This document shows positions 8,626-16,692 of a DNA stretch of 64,000 nucleotides, one piece after another. The notes below the pieces were generated by a model that was not told the origin of the DNA, searched no databases, and saw only the letters and a list, made by a program, of their open reading frames with translations. The stretch is from the NCBI GenBank assembly GCA_016714465.1, contig JADKDT010000002.1, positions 434,001 to 498,000 on the forward strand, given 5' to 3'. The DNA comes from Candidatus Brachythrix odensensis (GTDB taxonomy: Bacteria; Chloroflexota; Anaerolineae; J036; Brachytrichaceae). Position 1 is the first letter of the stretch. Every line of letters begins with the position of its first letter. The translations under genes were made by a program, and so were the position numbers.

Positions 8626-9552
8626 ATGCCAGCCAAGCCCCACGCGCGCCCGGCGTTTTCCGCCACCCGTTATGTCATGTTGTCCATCGCGGCCGCGTTG
8701 GCGACGATCACCCTCAAAGGCCTGGCCTGGCTTCTGACCGGGTCTGTGGGCTTGTTGTCCGACGCGCTCGAGTCATTCGTCAACCTTGCCGCGGCGACTC
8801 TGACCCTCATTCTTTTGCGTTATGCAGCCCGCCCGCCGGATGAGGAGCATACCTACGGCCACGGCAAAGCCGAATACTTCGCGAGCGGGGCCGAAGGGGC
8901 GCTGATCATCTTCGCGGCGATCAGCATCATCGCCAGCGCCCTGCCCCGTTTGACCAATCCGCGCGCAATTGAGCAGGTCAGCTTCGGCGTGCTGCTCTCG
9001 GCGGCGGCGTCAATCATCAATCTCGTCGTGGCCCGGATCCTGCTTCGGGCCGGGACCGCCCATGGTTCAATTGCGCTGGAGGCCGACGCTCACCATCTCA
9101 TGACCGATGTATGGACCTCGGCGGCCGTCATCGTCGGCATTCTGGCGGCGACGCTCACGGGCTGGGTGATCCTGGATCCGATCATCGCCCTGCTGATGGG
9201 GGCCAATATCATCTGGACCGGCGTTCAACTGCTGCGACGCTCGGCCCTGGGCTTGCTCGATTCCGCCATCAGCCGGGAAGACTTCACCCATGTCCAGTCG
9301 GTGTTGGCCCAGTATCGGGCCGAGGGTATCCAATTCCATGCCCTGCGCACGCGCCAGGCCGGTGGTCGATCGTTCGTGTCAATGCATGTGCTGGTGCCAC
9401 CGGATTGGACCGTGCTGCGCGGGCACCAATTGCTGGAACGCATCGAACGCGATATCCGGCGGGCCATGCGCCAAGTTACCGTCTTCACCCATCTCGAGCC
9501 TCAGGGCGACCCAACCGCGCTGGACGACGTCGGCCTGGCGCGGGATGAGTAA
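8626..9552 (+). CDS. Cation diffusion facilitator (CDF) metal exporter
   Basis: A 308-residue CDF protein: six membrane helices in residues 15-205 with the two metal sites, LLSDALESFVN in helix 2 (Asp, plus Glu/Asn in the family pattern) and EADAHHLMTDVWTS in helix 5, and a cytoplasmic C-terminal domain with VTVFTHLEPQGD. CDF proteins exchange Zn2+, Fe2+ or Mn2+ for protons. HHLMTD fits the FieF/ZitB group, but the metal cannot be fixed. TAGAAT at 8608-8613 is only 12 nt before the ATG, so the transcript has an almost absent leader. A hairpin follows at 9565. Confidence 0.9.
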   Translation: MPAKPHARPAFSATRYVMLSIAAALATITLKGLAWLLTGSVGLLSDALESFVNLAAATLTLILLRYAARPPDEEHTYGHGKAEYFASGAEGALIIFAAISIIASALPRLTNPRAIEQVSFGVLLSAAASIINLVVARILLRAGTAHGSIALEADAHHLMTDVWTSAAVIVGILAATLTGWVILDPIIALLMGANIIWTGVQLLRRSALGLLDSAISREDFTHVQSVLAQYRAEGIQFHALRTRQAGGRSFVSMHVLVPPDWTVLRGHQLLERIERDIRRAMRQVTVFTHLEPQGDPTALDDVGLARDE

Positions 9553-9564
9553 AGCGACCCGAAA

Positions 9565-9597
9565 GGGCCCGTCCCCAGCTGCGCCGGGGACGGGCCC
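9565..9597. terminator. 12-bp hairpin between convergent genes
   Basis: GGGCCCGTCCCC at 9565-9576 pairs perfectly with 9586-9597 around a 9-nt loop. It separates the CDF gene from the convergent globin gene. Confidence 0.7.
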
Positions 9598-9622
9598 TAA
9601 CGAAATGTCGGGGACGGAATGT

Positions 9623-10026
9623 CTAGGTCGTCGCCCGCCGCATGGCGACCGACAGCGCGCCATACGCGGCGATCCACGCGTCTTTCACCTCAGGGGTGAA
9701 TGCCGGGCCCAGCGATTGTTCAAGGGCCCAGATCAGGGCCGCCCCGAACGTGTTGACATCGCGAGGCTGAACGCCGTAGGTGATGTGGCGCGTGCCAAGC
9801 GACTTAACCTGATCCTGAAGCCCTTCGGGCTTGTCAAGACCGCTCACGGCCAGCCCAATGGCGGTGATCACCATTTGGCCTGGGTCTTGATGTCACCCTT
9901 GAACAACGGCTGAAGCGATGGATCGATCTCGAACAGCTTGTTGTATAGCATTTCACCCGTTTCCTGCGCCATGGGCTCAATGGCCTTGAATGTCTCTCGA
10001 AGTAGTTTGACCTGTTCCGCGTTCAT
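9623..10026 (-). pseudogene. Single-domain bacterial globin, split by a 1-nt frameshift
   Basis: From ATG 10026 (SD GGAGG just upstream) the sequence is a Vgb/flavohaemoglobin-type globin: helices A-D with the PLFKGDIKTQAK motif, then a stop. In the neighbouring frame (9623-9874) it continues with MVITAIGLAVSGLDKP, the proximal-His segment TRHITYGV, and AALIWALEQSLG to DAWIAAYGAL. The break falls in a run of three A (TTT at 9874-9876 on the plus strand); one more A would restore QAKMVITA. The product would be about 134 residues and bind O2 or detoxify NO. Because both halves are fully conserved, a base-calling error is as likely as a real pseudogene. Palindromic boxes lie upstream. Confidence 0.85.
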
Positions 10027-10078
10027 ATTGCCTCCAAGTATTGCGCAAAGGCTAACCGGGCAGCTCGCGCGCTTCAAC

Positions 10079-10136
10079 TGGCCGGAAGGCCAAATCTCGC
10101 TGGCCAAGTGGACGATTGACGCTGGCCATTCACCGC
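10079..10136. promoter_or_regulatory. Array of TRGCCANNTGGCYA-type boxes between globin and membrane-protein pair
   Basis: TGGCCGGAAGGCCA (10079-10092), TGGCCAAGTGGACG (10101-10114) and a half site TGGCCA (10123) start at exact 22-bp intervals. The region is divergent: globin starts at 10026 on the minus strand and the membrane-protein pair at 10158 on the plus strand, so one array could control both. Confidence 0.55.
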
Positions 10137-10157
10137 GTAGACTTGACCCAGTTCGCC

Positions 10158-10610
10158 ATGAAACTACAAACCCGCGCCTTTGTCCGCACCGCTTTTGTGA
10201 ATCTGATGGTGGGGGCGCTACTTTTCGCCATCGGGCTCGTTGCAGATGCGGCGGGTTTCGACGGGCGACTGGCCGTGCTGCGCTATCCGGCCATTCATTT
10301 GCTCGTCGTCGGTTGGCTCACCCAGCTCATTGTCGGCGTCGCAATCTGGCTGTTTCCACTGCCCGAGCGTCCCGGATCGCCCTGGATGAATCGGTTGGGC
10401 TGGATTGGCTTTGGCCTGTTGAACGGCGGACTCGTCCTGAGGCTGGCTGGTGAAGTCGGCCCGGCCTTCGGCGGCGCTGTCTGGGCGGGCTGGGCGCTGG
10501 CCGCGTCAGCGACCGCGCAGGCCATCGCAGCCTGGCTCTTTGCGGCGCTGCTGATGCCGCGGCTGCGGCCACGTACGGGCCCGCATGCCAGCGCCGGGGC
10601 CCCGCGATGA
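10158..10610 (+). CDS. Four-helix membrane protein resembling haem-copper oxidase/NnrS helices (first of a pair)
   Basis: About 150 residues, four hydrophobic segments. The signature is a His-containing helix, AIHLLVVGWLTQLIVGVAIW, ending LFPLPERPG. The same pattern occurs in the next gene, which overlaps it by 4 nt. H-L-L-x-x-G-W-L-x-Q-x-x-x-G recalls the haem-binding helices of cbb3/NO-reductase subunit I and NnrS proteins, but the proteins are far too short for those families. Function is not known. The frame is open to 10116, but that would run through the operator-like boxes, so ATG 10158 is preferred. Divergence from the globin suggests a role in O2/NO chemistry. Confidence 0.6.
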   Translation: MKLQTRAFVRTAFVNLMVGALLFAIGLVADAAGFDGRLAVLRYPAIHLLVVGWLTQLIVGVAIWLFPLPERPGSPWMNRLGWIGFGLLNGGLVLRLAGEVGPAFGGAVWAGWALAASATAQAIAAWLFAALLMPRLRPRTGPHASAGAPR

Positions 10611-11071
10611 TGCCCCCTCCGTCGCGCGCCATGGCCGGCGCGGCGACCGTTCATCTCGCGTTAGGGTTCAGCCTGGGCGCGCTCGTTCTTGTGGCCAAGG
10701 CCACCAGCGGGGCCAGTCCCCTGTGGCTGTTGCGCGAGACACACATCCACCTCTTGCTTTTTGGCTGGCTGGTCCAGTTCGCGATGGGTGTGGCGCTGGC
10801 CATCTTCCCGCGCCTTGCCTCCGGTCCACCGCGCGGCGATCCGCGGGCCGCCTGGCTTGTCTTCTGGCTGATCAATACAGGCGTGGTGAGCGGCGCGCTC
10901 CAGCCGCTTGCCGCGGACGGCGCGCCAGCGGTTTCTGGGGTGATGCTGGTCGTTGCGGGCCTGTGCGACCTCGCCGCCATCGCGGTCTTCGCGCGCGTGA
11001 TGTGGGCGCGCATTCGGACCGTCAATCCGGTATGGCCAACGAATCTCCCAGTGATGCGGGGACGGCCATGA
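10607..11071 (+). CDS. Four-helix membrane protein resembling haem-copper oxidase/NnrS helices (second of a pair)
   Basis: 154 residues, starting by ATGA overlap with the preceding gene. It repeats the same helix pattern, THIHLLLFGWLVQFAMGVAL followed by AIFPRLASGPPRGDPR, then two more hydrophobic segments. The conserved HIHLL-FGW-Q--MGV suggests a haem or metal ligand in the membrane. The two genes are paralogues of each other and probably form one heterodimeric complex. No larger family assignment is possible from sequence alone. Confidence 0.6.
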   Translation: MMPPPSRAMAGAATVHLALGFSLGALVLVAKATSGASPLWLLRETHIHLLLFGWLVQFAMGVALAIFPRLASGPPRGDPRAAWLVFWLINTGVVSGALQPLAADGAPAVSGVMLVVAGLCDLAAIAVFARVMWARIRTVNPVWPTNLPVMRGRP

Positions 11072-11120
11072 CGCCCGGGCAATCGACCCTCCAGCGCCGC
11101 TCTATGACCGCAAAATAGGC

Positions 11121-11147
11121 GCGCCCGGCTCGACTGGAGCCGGGCGC
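11121..11147. terminator. 11-bp hairpin between convergent genes
   Basis: GCGCCCGGCTC at 11121-11131 pairs with 11137-11147 around GACTG; CTTTGTCC follows. It lies between the membrane-protein pair and the convergent multicopper oxidase. Confidence 0.7.
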
Positions 11148-11180
11148 CTTTGTCCGGGCCTACACCGCGAAAAGCGGGGG

Positions 11181-12284
11181 CTACTGCACGATCAGCACGG
11201 TGACCATGCCAAACATGCCGCTCGGCGCCTCGGCATGGGTGAGAACGTGACAATGATAGGCCCACATACCCTCGGTGTGGGCGGTAATGATCACATCCCA
11301 GCGCTCGCCGGGCGCGACGTTGAGCGTGTCACAGAAAAACGGCTGGGGGAGGTTCCAGCCGTCCTTGGCGAACACGAGCTGCTCCAGGCCATGCAGGTGC
11401 ATCGGGTGAATCATCAGACCCTCATTCATGTAGCGCACCCGAATGACCTCACCCTTCTTGGCGATGATGGGTTGGGTGTATGGAAAACCCTTGCCGTTCA
11501 GGGTGTAACCACCCACCGTGTCATTCAGAATGATGGTGTAGTCGCTATCGTGCTTCGGGTCTTTCGACTTGTCCTTCGGTTCGATGATGAAGGCGCCCAG
11601 CAGACCGGCGGTTACCTGAGCGGCCGAATTGTAGTGAGAATGATACATGTGCGAGCCCGGGTTCACGGCGGTGAACTCGTAGGCGAAGGTCTGGCCGGTC
11701 TTGACCACGGGCTGGGTGAGAAACGGCACGCCGTCGACCTTGTTTGGCAGGATCACGCCATGGAAGTGGATGGCGGTGCTCTCTTTCATCTTGTTGGTCA
11801 GCACAATCCGGATCTTGTCCCCCTCGGTGACTCGTATCTCGGGACCAGGAACGGAGCCGTTATAACCCAAGCCCTGCACGGTGCTGCCGGCCATAACCTC
11901 CCACTTGACCTCGCTGGACGTGAGCTCAAAGACCTTGACGTCGCCATCCATCTTGGGTTCCAGGCGATTCTTCCAGAACTTGGCATCCTTGCCGATGTTG
12001 TCGACGAACTTCTTGACGCCAGCCTCATGCATGGCATCCATGTCGTATTCCTGCATCTGGGGCGAGGCGGCAACACCATGAGCCGTGCTGGCGTTGGCGG
12101 TCGCAGCCGCATTGGCCTGTTCGTCGCTGGCGCGGGCGGTGGCCACAGCCGGGGCATTTCGGGTCGCCAGGCTGGCAGGCGTAGCGCAAGCGGCGGTGCC
12201 CAGGCCGACACCGGCGAGGCCAGCCATGCGAATGAAGTCTCTGCGAGTGGGGGTCTTCTTTTCCATTTGAGATGTTTTTACCAT
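11181..12284 (-). CDS. Two-domain multicopper oxidase, type-1 copper in domain 2 (type-B-like)
   Basis: 367 residues. A Tat-like signal (TRRDFIRMAGLAGVGLG) and a Cys at about 33 suggest export, possibly as a lipoprotein. Domain 1 carries HFHG (His173, His175) and HMYHSH (His212, His215, His217) but Ser216 where a type-1 copper Cys would sit. Domain 2 has HPMHLHG (His293, 296, 298) and the full type-1 signature HCHVLTHAEAPSGM (Cys345, His346, His350, Met357). Thus the mononuclear copper is in domain 2 and the trinuclear site lies at the domain interface of the trimer, as in two-domain laccases. Substrate could be a phenol, metal ion or cytochrome; CuNIR activity is less likely. ATG 12284 or 12266 may be the start. 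Tandem boxes lie 95-131 bp upstream. Confidence 0.88.
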   Translation of the reverse strand: MVKTSQMEKKTPTRRDFIRMAGLAGVGLGTAACATPASLATRNAPAVATARASDEQANAAATANASTAHGVAASPQMQEYDMDAMHEAGVKKFVDNIGKDAKFWKNRLEPKMDGDVKVFELTSSEVKWEVMAGSTVQGLGYNGSVPGPEIRVTEGDKIRIVLTNKMKESTAIHFHGVILPNKVDGVPFLTQPVVKTGQTFAYEFTAVNPGSHMYHSHYNSAAQVTAGLLGAFIIEPKDKSKDPKHDSDYTIILNDTVGGYTLNGKGFPYTQPIIAKKGEVIRVRYMNEGLMIHPMHLHGLEQLVFAKDGWNLPQPFFCDTLNVAPGERWDVIITAHTEGMWAYHCHVLTHAEAPSGMFGMVTVLIVQ

Positions 12285-12378
12285 ATGAATCTTAGGGAAC
12301 GCTTTTCATGCCGGGTGGGTGAATTGCGTGCCAGGCGGCGACGGGAACTTAAGTATCACAGGCGCAATAACGGCGAAA

Positions 12379-12415
12379 TGGCCAGTTGGCCAGGTTTGAA
12401 CTGGCCAACTGGCCA
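12379..12415. promoter_or_regulatory. Tandem TRGCCANNTGGCYA boxes upstream of the multicopper oxidase
   Basis: TGGCCAGTTGGCCA (12379-12392) and TGGCCAACTGGCCA (12402-12415) are the two best copies in the window: each has perfect TGGCCA half sites with a 2-bp spacer, and they start 23 bp apart. They lie between SufS's 3' end and the oxidase start at 12284. Confidence 0.7.
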
Positions 12416-12445
12416 AAAGGTCCGCCGCCACGTCAGGTCAGTGCC

Positions 12446-13666
12446 CTAAGCCCGCAATATCCGCCGGGCCGCATCGATGCCGTCAATCAGCGCGTCGATC
12501 TCCCAGCGCTCGGTGTAAACATAGAAACTGGCCCGGGCCGAGGCTGTGATGCCCAGGCGTTCGTGCAGAGGCTGCGCGCAATGATGCCCTGCCCGAATTG
12601 AGATCCCGCGCTGATCCAACAACGAGGCCAGGTCATGCGGATGAATCCGGTCAATCACAAACGCAGCCACGCCGCCATGCCGTTCGGCGTCCAGCGGGCC
12701 CAGAATCCGCGCGCCCGGCACCTCGCTCAGCCGCTCGAGGGCGTAGGCCGTCATCTCGCGCTCGTGGGCCCGCACTTCGCCCATCCCGAGCTTCTCGAGG
12801 TACCCTACCGCGGCGCCCAGCCCGATCGCCTCGACAAAGGCCGGCGTGCCCGCCTCGAACTTGAGCGGCACCTCGTTCCAGGTCGCGCCCGAAAAGGTCA
12901 CGCTCGAAATCATGTCACCGCCGGTAAGAAACGGCGGCATCGCCGCGAGCAGTTCGGCCCGCCCGTACAGCACCCCGATCCCGGTCGGCCCCAACATCTT
13001 ATGCCCCGAGCACACAAAGAAGTCGGCCCCGAGCTCGGCCACATTCACCGGCATGTGCGGCGCCGACTGCGAGCCATCGACAATCACTCGCGCCCCCACG
13101 GCGCGCGCGCGCGCGACCACTGGAACGGGATCCGTGATCGTGCCGAGCACATTTGAGACCTGGGCAAAGGTGATGAGTTTCGTCCGGGGCGTGATCAGGG
13201 CGTCGAGCGCATCCAACTCGAGCGTGCCCTGCGCGCTAATCGGCCAGAATTTCAGGGTTACCCCGCGCTCGCGGGCCAGCTCCAGCCACGGCACAAAATT
13301 GGCGTGGTGCTCGAGCTCGGTCAGGATGACCTCGTCGCCTTTTCCCAGAAAGGTCCGCCCATAGCTGTACGCGAGAAGGTTGAGAGATTCCGTTGCGTTG
13401 CGGGTGAAGACGATCTGCTCCGGAGTGGGCGATCCCAGAAATCGGGCTACTGCCGCGCGCGCGGCATCATAGCGGGCGGTCGCGTCCTCGCTCCAGGCAT
13501 ACACCCCGCGGTGGACGTTGGCATACCCGCCGCGATACACGTCCTCCATCGCCTTCAGGACCGCCTCCGGTTTCTGGGAAGAGGCGGCTGAATCGAGGAA
13601 CGCCGCCCGGGGGCTGGCGCTCGAAAATATAGGAAAGTCTTGCCGAATCTGGCTGGCGTTATACAT
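12446..13666 (-). CDS. sufS: SufS-type cysteine desulfurase
   Basis: 406 residues from ATG 13666 (start MYNASQIRQDFPIF; the frame is open to 13714). PLP-dependent class V aminotransferase fold: PLP lysine in CSGHKMLGPTG (about Lys223), His in the TELEHHANFVPW segment, and the catalytic cysteine in RAGHHCAQP (about Cys363), which is the SufS/CsdA (group II) arrangement. It releases sulfur from cysteine as persulfide for Fe-S cluster assembly. No sufBCDU genes are adjacent; they must lie elsewhere. It is on the same strand as the multicopper oxidase but separated by the box region. Confidence 0.93.
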   Translation of the reverse strand: MYNASQIRQDFPIFSSASPRAAFLDSAASSQKPEAVLKAMEDVYRGGYANVHRGVYAWSEDATARYDAARAAVARFLGSPTPEQIVFTRNATESLNLLAYSYGRTFLGKGDEVILTELEHHANFVPWLELARERGVTLKFWPISAQGTLELDALDALITPRTKLITFAQVSNVLGTITDPVPVVARARAVGARVIVDGSQSAPHMPVNVAELGADFFVCSGHKMLGPTGIGVLYGRAELLAAMPPFLTGGDMISSVTFSGATWNEVPLKFEAGTPAFVEAIGLGAAVGYLEKLGMGEVRAHEREMTAYALERLSEVPGARILGPLDAERHGGVAAFVIDRIHPHDLASLLDQRGISIRAGHHCAQPLHERLGITASARASFYVYTERWEIDALIDGIDAARRILRA

Positions 13667-13748
13667 GGCATCCTGACCGCGCAGCGCGCGGAGGAGATCA
13701 TTGTATGCGGCCACTCACTGCGATCGGGACAAAGACGGTTGACTTCCT

Positions 13749-13836
13749 GAAGTCATCCTGAAAATCATTGGCGAGAACACCATCCCCGCGCGGAGCGCGG
13801 GGATGGTGTTCTCGCCGGATGATCTAGGATGACCTC
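13749..13836. repeat. Nested inverted repeat with outer GAAGTCATCCT arms, at end of UspA cluster
   Basis: An inner 20-21-bp stem (13771-13790 with 13796-13815; GCGAGAACACCATCCCCGCG) with a tiny GGA loop, plus outer arms GAAGTCATCCT (13749-13759) and AGGATGACCTC (13826-13836, one mismatch). It follows the last UspA gene and may terminate it. The outer arm AGGATGACTTC recurs exactly at 19771-19781 and 60975-60985 beside two other hairpins, which marks a dispersed element rather than a plain terminator. Confidence 0.65.
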
Positions 13837-14316
13837 GAGTCACCTGGTCGCACAAGCAGGACGGGCACGCTCGTGTGGTGGCTGATCCGGTCGGCAACGC
13901 TGCCGAGCAGCGCGCGTGACAGGCCGCCCCGCCCATGCGTGCACATGACGACGGCGTCGGCGCCGATCGACTCGATTCGCGTCAACAGGGCGTGCGCGAC
14001 GTTTCCCTCCAGCACTTCAGTCTGCGCCCGGATGCCGCCGGCCAGCAACGTCCGCGCGGTTGCGCGAAGGTATTCCTCAGCCGGGCCCACGAGTGGATTT
14101 GGCACATGCGCGGTGAGTTGGCGGGCCGACCACACTGGATCATAGTGTCCGCCTTCGTACTCAACCGGGGCTCACGAACATCGTCTGCTCAACGCCCGAT
14201 ACGACCTGGGCCAAAATGAGCTCCGCACCAAAGCACCGGGCGAGGGTCTCGGCATGCCTGAGCGCCGTCTCAGCAAACGCTGAGCCGTCCAGGGGCACGA
14301 ATATCTTCTTGAACAT
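13824..14316 (-). pseudogene. Universal stress protein (UspA), fourth of the tandem array, split by a frameshift
   Basis: From ATG 14316 (AAAGGAG upstream) comes a normal UspA start (MFKKIFVPLDGSAFAETALR) that stops after VSPG. The neighbouring frame continues at once with VEYEGGHYDPVWSARQ and runs to 13824 with the nucleotide-binding segment MCTHGRGGLSRALLGSVADR and PVLLVRP. The break is in CCCCGGTT near 14161-14170; one base change in number restores about 164 residues. Everything else is conserved, so this may be a sequencing indel. UspA proteins bind ATP and act in stress and growth arrest. It is the promoter-distal copy of four. Confidence 0.8.
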
Positions 14317-14436
14317 GATCTGCACGCTCCTTTGCGCGTCTTGGCGCACGAAGCGGTTTTACGCGAGGCGATTCGCGCCCCGCGTAAGCTGCAACACGTG
14401 AGCGTCACGCGACTGCCCGCCCCAAACGAGATTAAC

Positions 14437-14919
14437 TCAGGCGACGGTCATCGCCTCGGACTTCGACTCGGTCTTGCGCGGGCCAGACTCTGACCGCACG
14501 AGAATGACTGGAACCTCGGCATGGGCCGTCACCCGGTCGGCGACGCTCCCCAACAGGAAGCGCCCGATTCCAGATCGGCCGTGGGTGGCCATCGCGATCA
14601 GGTCGGCCGACTCGGTATTGGCCACATCCAGGATCGCATCGGCCACCGCGCCGTCCATGACCCGGGTCACGACAGTCAGGCCGTCGAGTCGCAGCTGCGC
14701 GGCGATGGCGTCCAGATAGTCCCGGGCGCGCTCGGCATCCCGCGAACGCAGATCGGCCAGGACCACGGGCTGGTCGATGTAGTACTCCATCATCGGGTGA
14801 TCCGGCACCCGAATCAGAGTCAGGGAAGCGCCCGTACAACGCGCGATGTCAACTGCCGTTGGCAACGCGGCTTCACCCAGTTCGCTGCCGTCCAGTGGCA
14901 CAAGAATGTTCTGATACAT
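14437..14919 (-). CDS. Universal stress protein (UspA), third of the tandem array
   Basis: 160 residues from ATG 14919, with SD GGAGGA. Single Usp domain: start MYQNILVPLDGSELGEAALP, ATP-loop MATHGRSGIGRFLLGSVADR and PVILVRSES at the end. The C-terminal tail is charged. Such ATP-binding Usp proteins are induced by starvation, oxidative stress or hypoxia. It sits 38 bp downstream of the second copy on the same strand; all four are probably transcribed from the boxed promoter region at 15986-16021. Confidence 0.92.
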   Translation of the reverse strand: MYQNILVPLDGSELGEAALPTAVDIARCTGASLTLIRVPDHPMMEYYIDQPVVLADLRSRDAERARDYLDAIAAQLRLDGLTVVTRVMDGAVADAILDVANTESADLIAMATHGRSGIGRFLLGSVADRVTAHAEVPVILVRSESGPRKTESKSEAMTVA

Positions 14920-14957
14920 GGCTTCCTCCGGAAGTGAAACAAGCTGGCCCTGCTCGC

Positions 14958-15428
14958 TCACGCCCCCTCTGGTTTCGCTTCAGACGCTTGCCCGTCGTGA
15001 CGGCGGACGAGCAGAACCGGCACATGCGCGCCCTGAGAGACCCGATCCGCCACGCTTCCCAGCATCCAACGGCCCAGCCCGCTCCGGCCGTGGGTTGCAA
15101 TCACGATCAGATTGACCTTGTTGACTTCAGCCTGGCGCAATATCTCGTCCGCCGCCATGCCCTGGCCGATGAAGAAGTCGCTGTCGATGCCTTCCCCGTC
15201 GAGTCTGCGGCTGATCTCGGCAAGGTACGCGGCGCTGTGCTCCACCGAATCATCATTCGGAATCGCGACGACATCGGTGGCCTCAACATAGAAGTGCGTG
15301 ACAGGATGTCCGGCCACCCGCACCAGGATCAGTTTTGCGCCGCATCGGCGGGCGATCTCGATGGCCGCGTCGAGGGCCAACTCGGAATGGGCCGAACCGT
15401 CCAACGGCACAAGAATACGCTCATACAT
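14958..15428 (-). CDS. Universal stress protein (UspA), second of the tandem array
   Basis: 156 residues from ATG 15428, SD GGAGG. Start MYERILVPLDGSAHSELALD, middle VEATDVVAIPNDD, ATP-loop IATHGRSGLGRWMLGSVADR, then PVLLVRR. Closest in plan to the third copy, which suggests local duplication. The 38-bp gaps on both sides show a polycistronic unit. Confidence 0.92.
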   Translation of the reverse strand: MYERILVPLDGSAHSELALDAAIEIARRCGAKLILVRVAGHPVTHFYVEATDVVAIPNDDSVEHSAAYLAEISRRLDGEGIDSDFFIGQGMAADEILRQAEVNKVNLIVIATHGRSGLGRWMLGSVADRVSQGAHVPVLLVRRHDGQASEAKPEGA

Positions 15429-15465
15429 GTCGACCTCCGTACGCGATCGCGAGCAGCTCAGGGGC

Positions 15466-15915
15466 TTATGGCTCGCGAAGATCGGGCCGGACGAGCAAGA
15501 CTGGCATCTTGGCCGAGTGCACCATCCGATCCGCCACACTGCCCATCAAGAAGCGGGTCAGGCCGCTCCGCCCGTGGGTCGACATCGCGATCAGATCGAC
15601 ACCATTGTGGTCGGCATAGTCAAGCAGCGCCCCAGCAACGCTGGGGCCCTCAACCGTGACCGCATGAGCCTTCACACCCCGCTCGAGCAGCAACTCGACC
15701 TGTTCGTGGACATAGTGCGTCGCCTCCGCCCGCGCATCATTCAGCGCGGCCTGGATTACACCCGCATCAGTGGGGTAGTAGCGAAGCGGGAGGTCCTCGT
15801 GCACGGTCGCCAACACAATCTCCGCGCCCATGCAACTGGCGAATTCAAGCGCCGGCCGTAGCGCGGCTTCGGACATTTTCGATCCGTCCAGGGGTACCAG
15901 TATCTTGGTGAACAT
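15466..15915 (-). CDS. Universal stress protein (UspA), first of the tandem array
   Basis: 149 residues from ATG 15915 with SD GGAGGT. Start MFTKILVPLDGSKMSEAALR, ATP-loop MSTHGRSGLTRFLMGSVADR, end PVLLVRPDLREP. It is the promoter-proximal member of the four-gene Usp array. The palindromic boxes lie 70-106 bp upstream. Confidence 0.93.
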   Translation of the reverse strand: MFTKILVPLDGSKMSEAALRPALEFASCMGAEIVLATVHEDLPLRYYPTDAGVIQAALNDARAEATHYVHEQVELLLERGVKAHAVTVEGPSVAGALLDYADHNGVDLIAMSTHGRSGLTRFLMGSVADRMVHSAKMPVLLVRPDLREP

Positions 15916-15985
15916 GGGTCACCTCCGATTCACAGACTACACTGAATTTCGTGGGCGCGCGTCATTCTCCCGAATGAGGCCGGAC

Positions 15986-16021
15986 TGTCCAGATGGCTAC
16001 TCCGTGGACGCCAAGTGGCCA
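15986..16021. promoter_or_regulatory. Tandem TRGCCANNTGGCYA-type boxes upstream of the UspA array
   Basis: TGTCCAGATGGCTA (15986-15999, 13 of 14) and ACGCCAAGTGGCCA (16008-16021, 12 of 14) start 22 bp apart, between the Usp operon (start 15915) and the 3' end of the response regulator (16054). Confidence 0.6.
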
Positions 16022-16053
16022 AACAAACGATTCCGATAGCGACATTCCCGGGA

Positions 16054-16692
16054 TCAGGGGTCTTTTTTGACCAATAGATTGCGCCGCAGGGCCAGCGTCA
16101 CCGCTTCGACCCGATTCGCCACCCCGAGTTTGGACAGCACCGCGCTGACATGGAACTTGACCGTTGAAGCGCTCAAGTGCATCCGCACCGAAATATCGGT
16201 ATTGTTGAGGCCTTCCACCATCAGCGCCAGGATATCCCGCTCGCGTTCAGTCAGATCGCTGCCAACCTCGGGCGGGCGATTCAGGTTGCGCACAAGCGCG
16301 TCGGCAGCTTCTGGCCCAAGCGTGCGCCGGCCAACGTGGGCGGACCGGATCGCCTTGGCCAACTCCTCGGCCGAGGAATTCTTGAGCAGATAGCCGGTGG
16401 CGCCGGCCTGCAGCGAACGCTGAACGAGATCGTCCGTGTCAAAACTGGTCAGCGCGATGATTTTGGCCTCGGGATAGCGCTCGCGAATGTTTTTGATCGC
16501 CTCGATCCCGTCCATGCGCGGCATGAGCATGTCCATCAGCACCACGTCCGGCCGAGTATGTTCGTACAGCAGAACGGCTTGTTCGCCATCCGGCGCTTCT
16601 CCGGCCAGGGTGAGGTCTTCGTAGGCCTCAAGCAAGGAGACGAGGCCCTTGCGCACCATCACATGGTCGTCCACAACAAGCACACGGATCAT
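16054..16692 (-). CDS. NarL/FixJ-family response regulator
   Basis: 212 residues from ATG 16692. Receiver domain with acidic pair VVDDH, phospho-acceptor Asp in VVLMDMLMP (about Asp52) and Lys in YLLKNSS; C-terminal LuxR-type HTH (LTERERDILALMVEGLNN ... HLSASTVKFHVSAVLSKL). It overlaps the stop of the kinase by 4 nt, so the two form a cognate two-component system. NarL-family proteins bind inverted heptamers separated by 2 bp, which is the geometry of the TRGCCA-NN-TGGCYA boxes spread through this island; that it binds them is an inference. Confidence 0.93.
   Translation of the reverse strand: MIRVLVVDDHVMVRKGLVSLLEAYEDLTLAGEAPDGEQAVLLYEHTRPDVVLMDMLMPRMDGIEAIKNIRERYPEAKIIALTSFDTDDLVQRSLQAGATGYLLKNSSAEELAKAIRSAHVGRRTLGPEAADALVRNLNRPPEVGSDLTERERDILALMVEGLNNTDISVRMHLSASTVKFHVSAVLSKLGVANRVEAVTLALRRNLLVKKDP

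Noticed and set aside
11235..12449. 404-residue reading frame opposite the multicopper oxidase
   Set aside because: Antisense to a fully conserved oxidase; composition has no membrane, domain or motif support.
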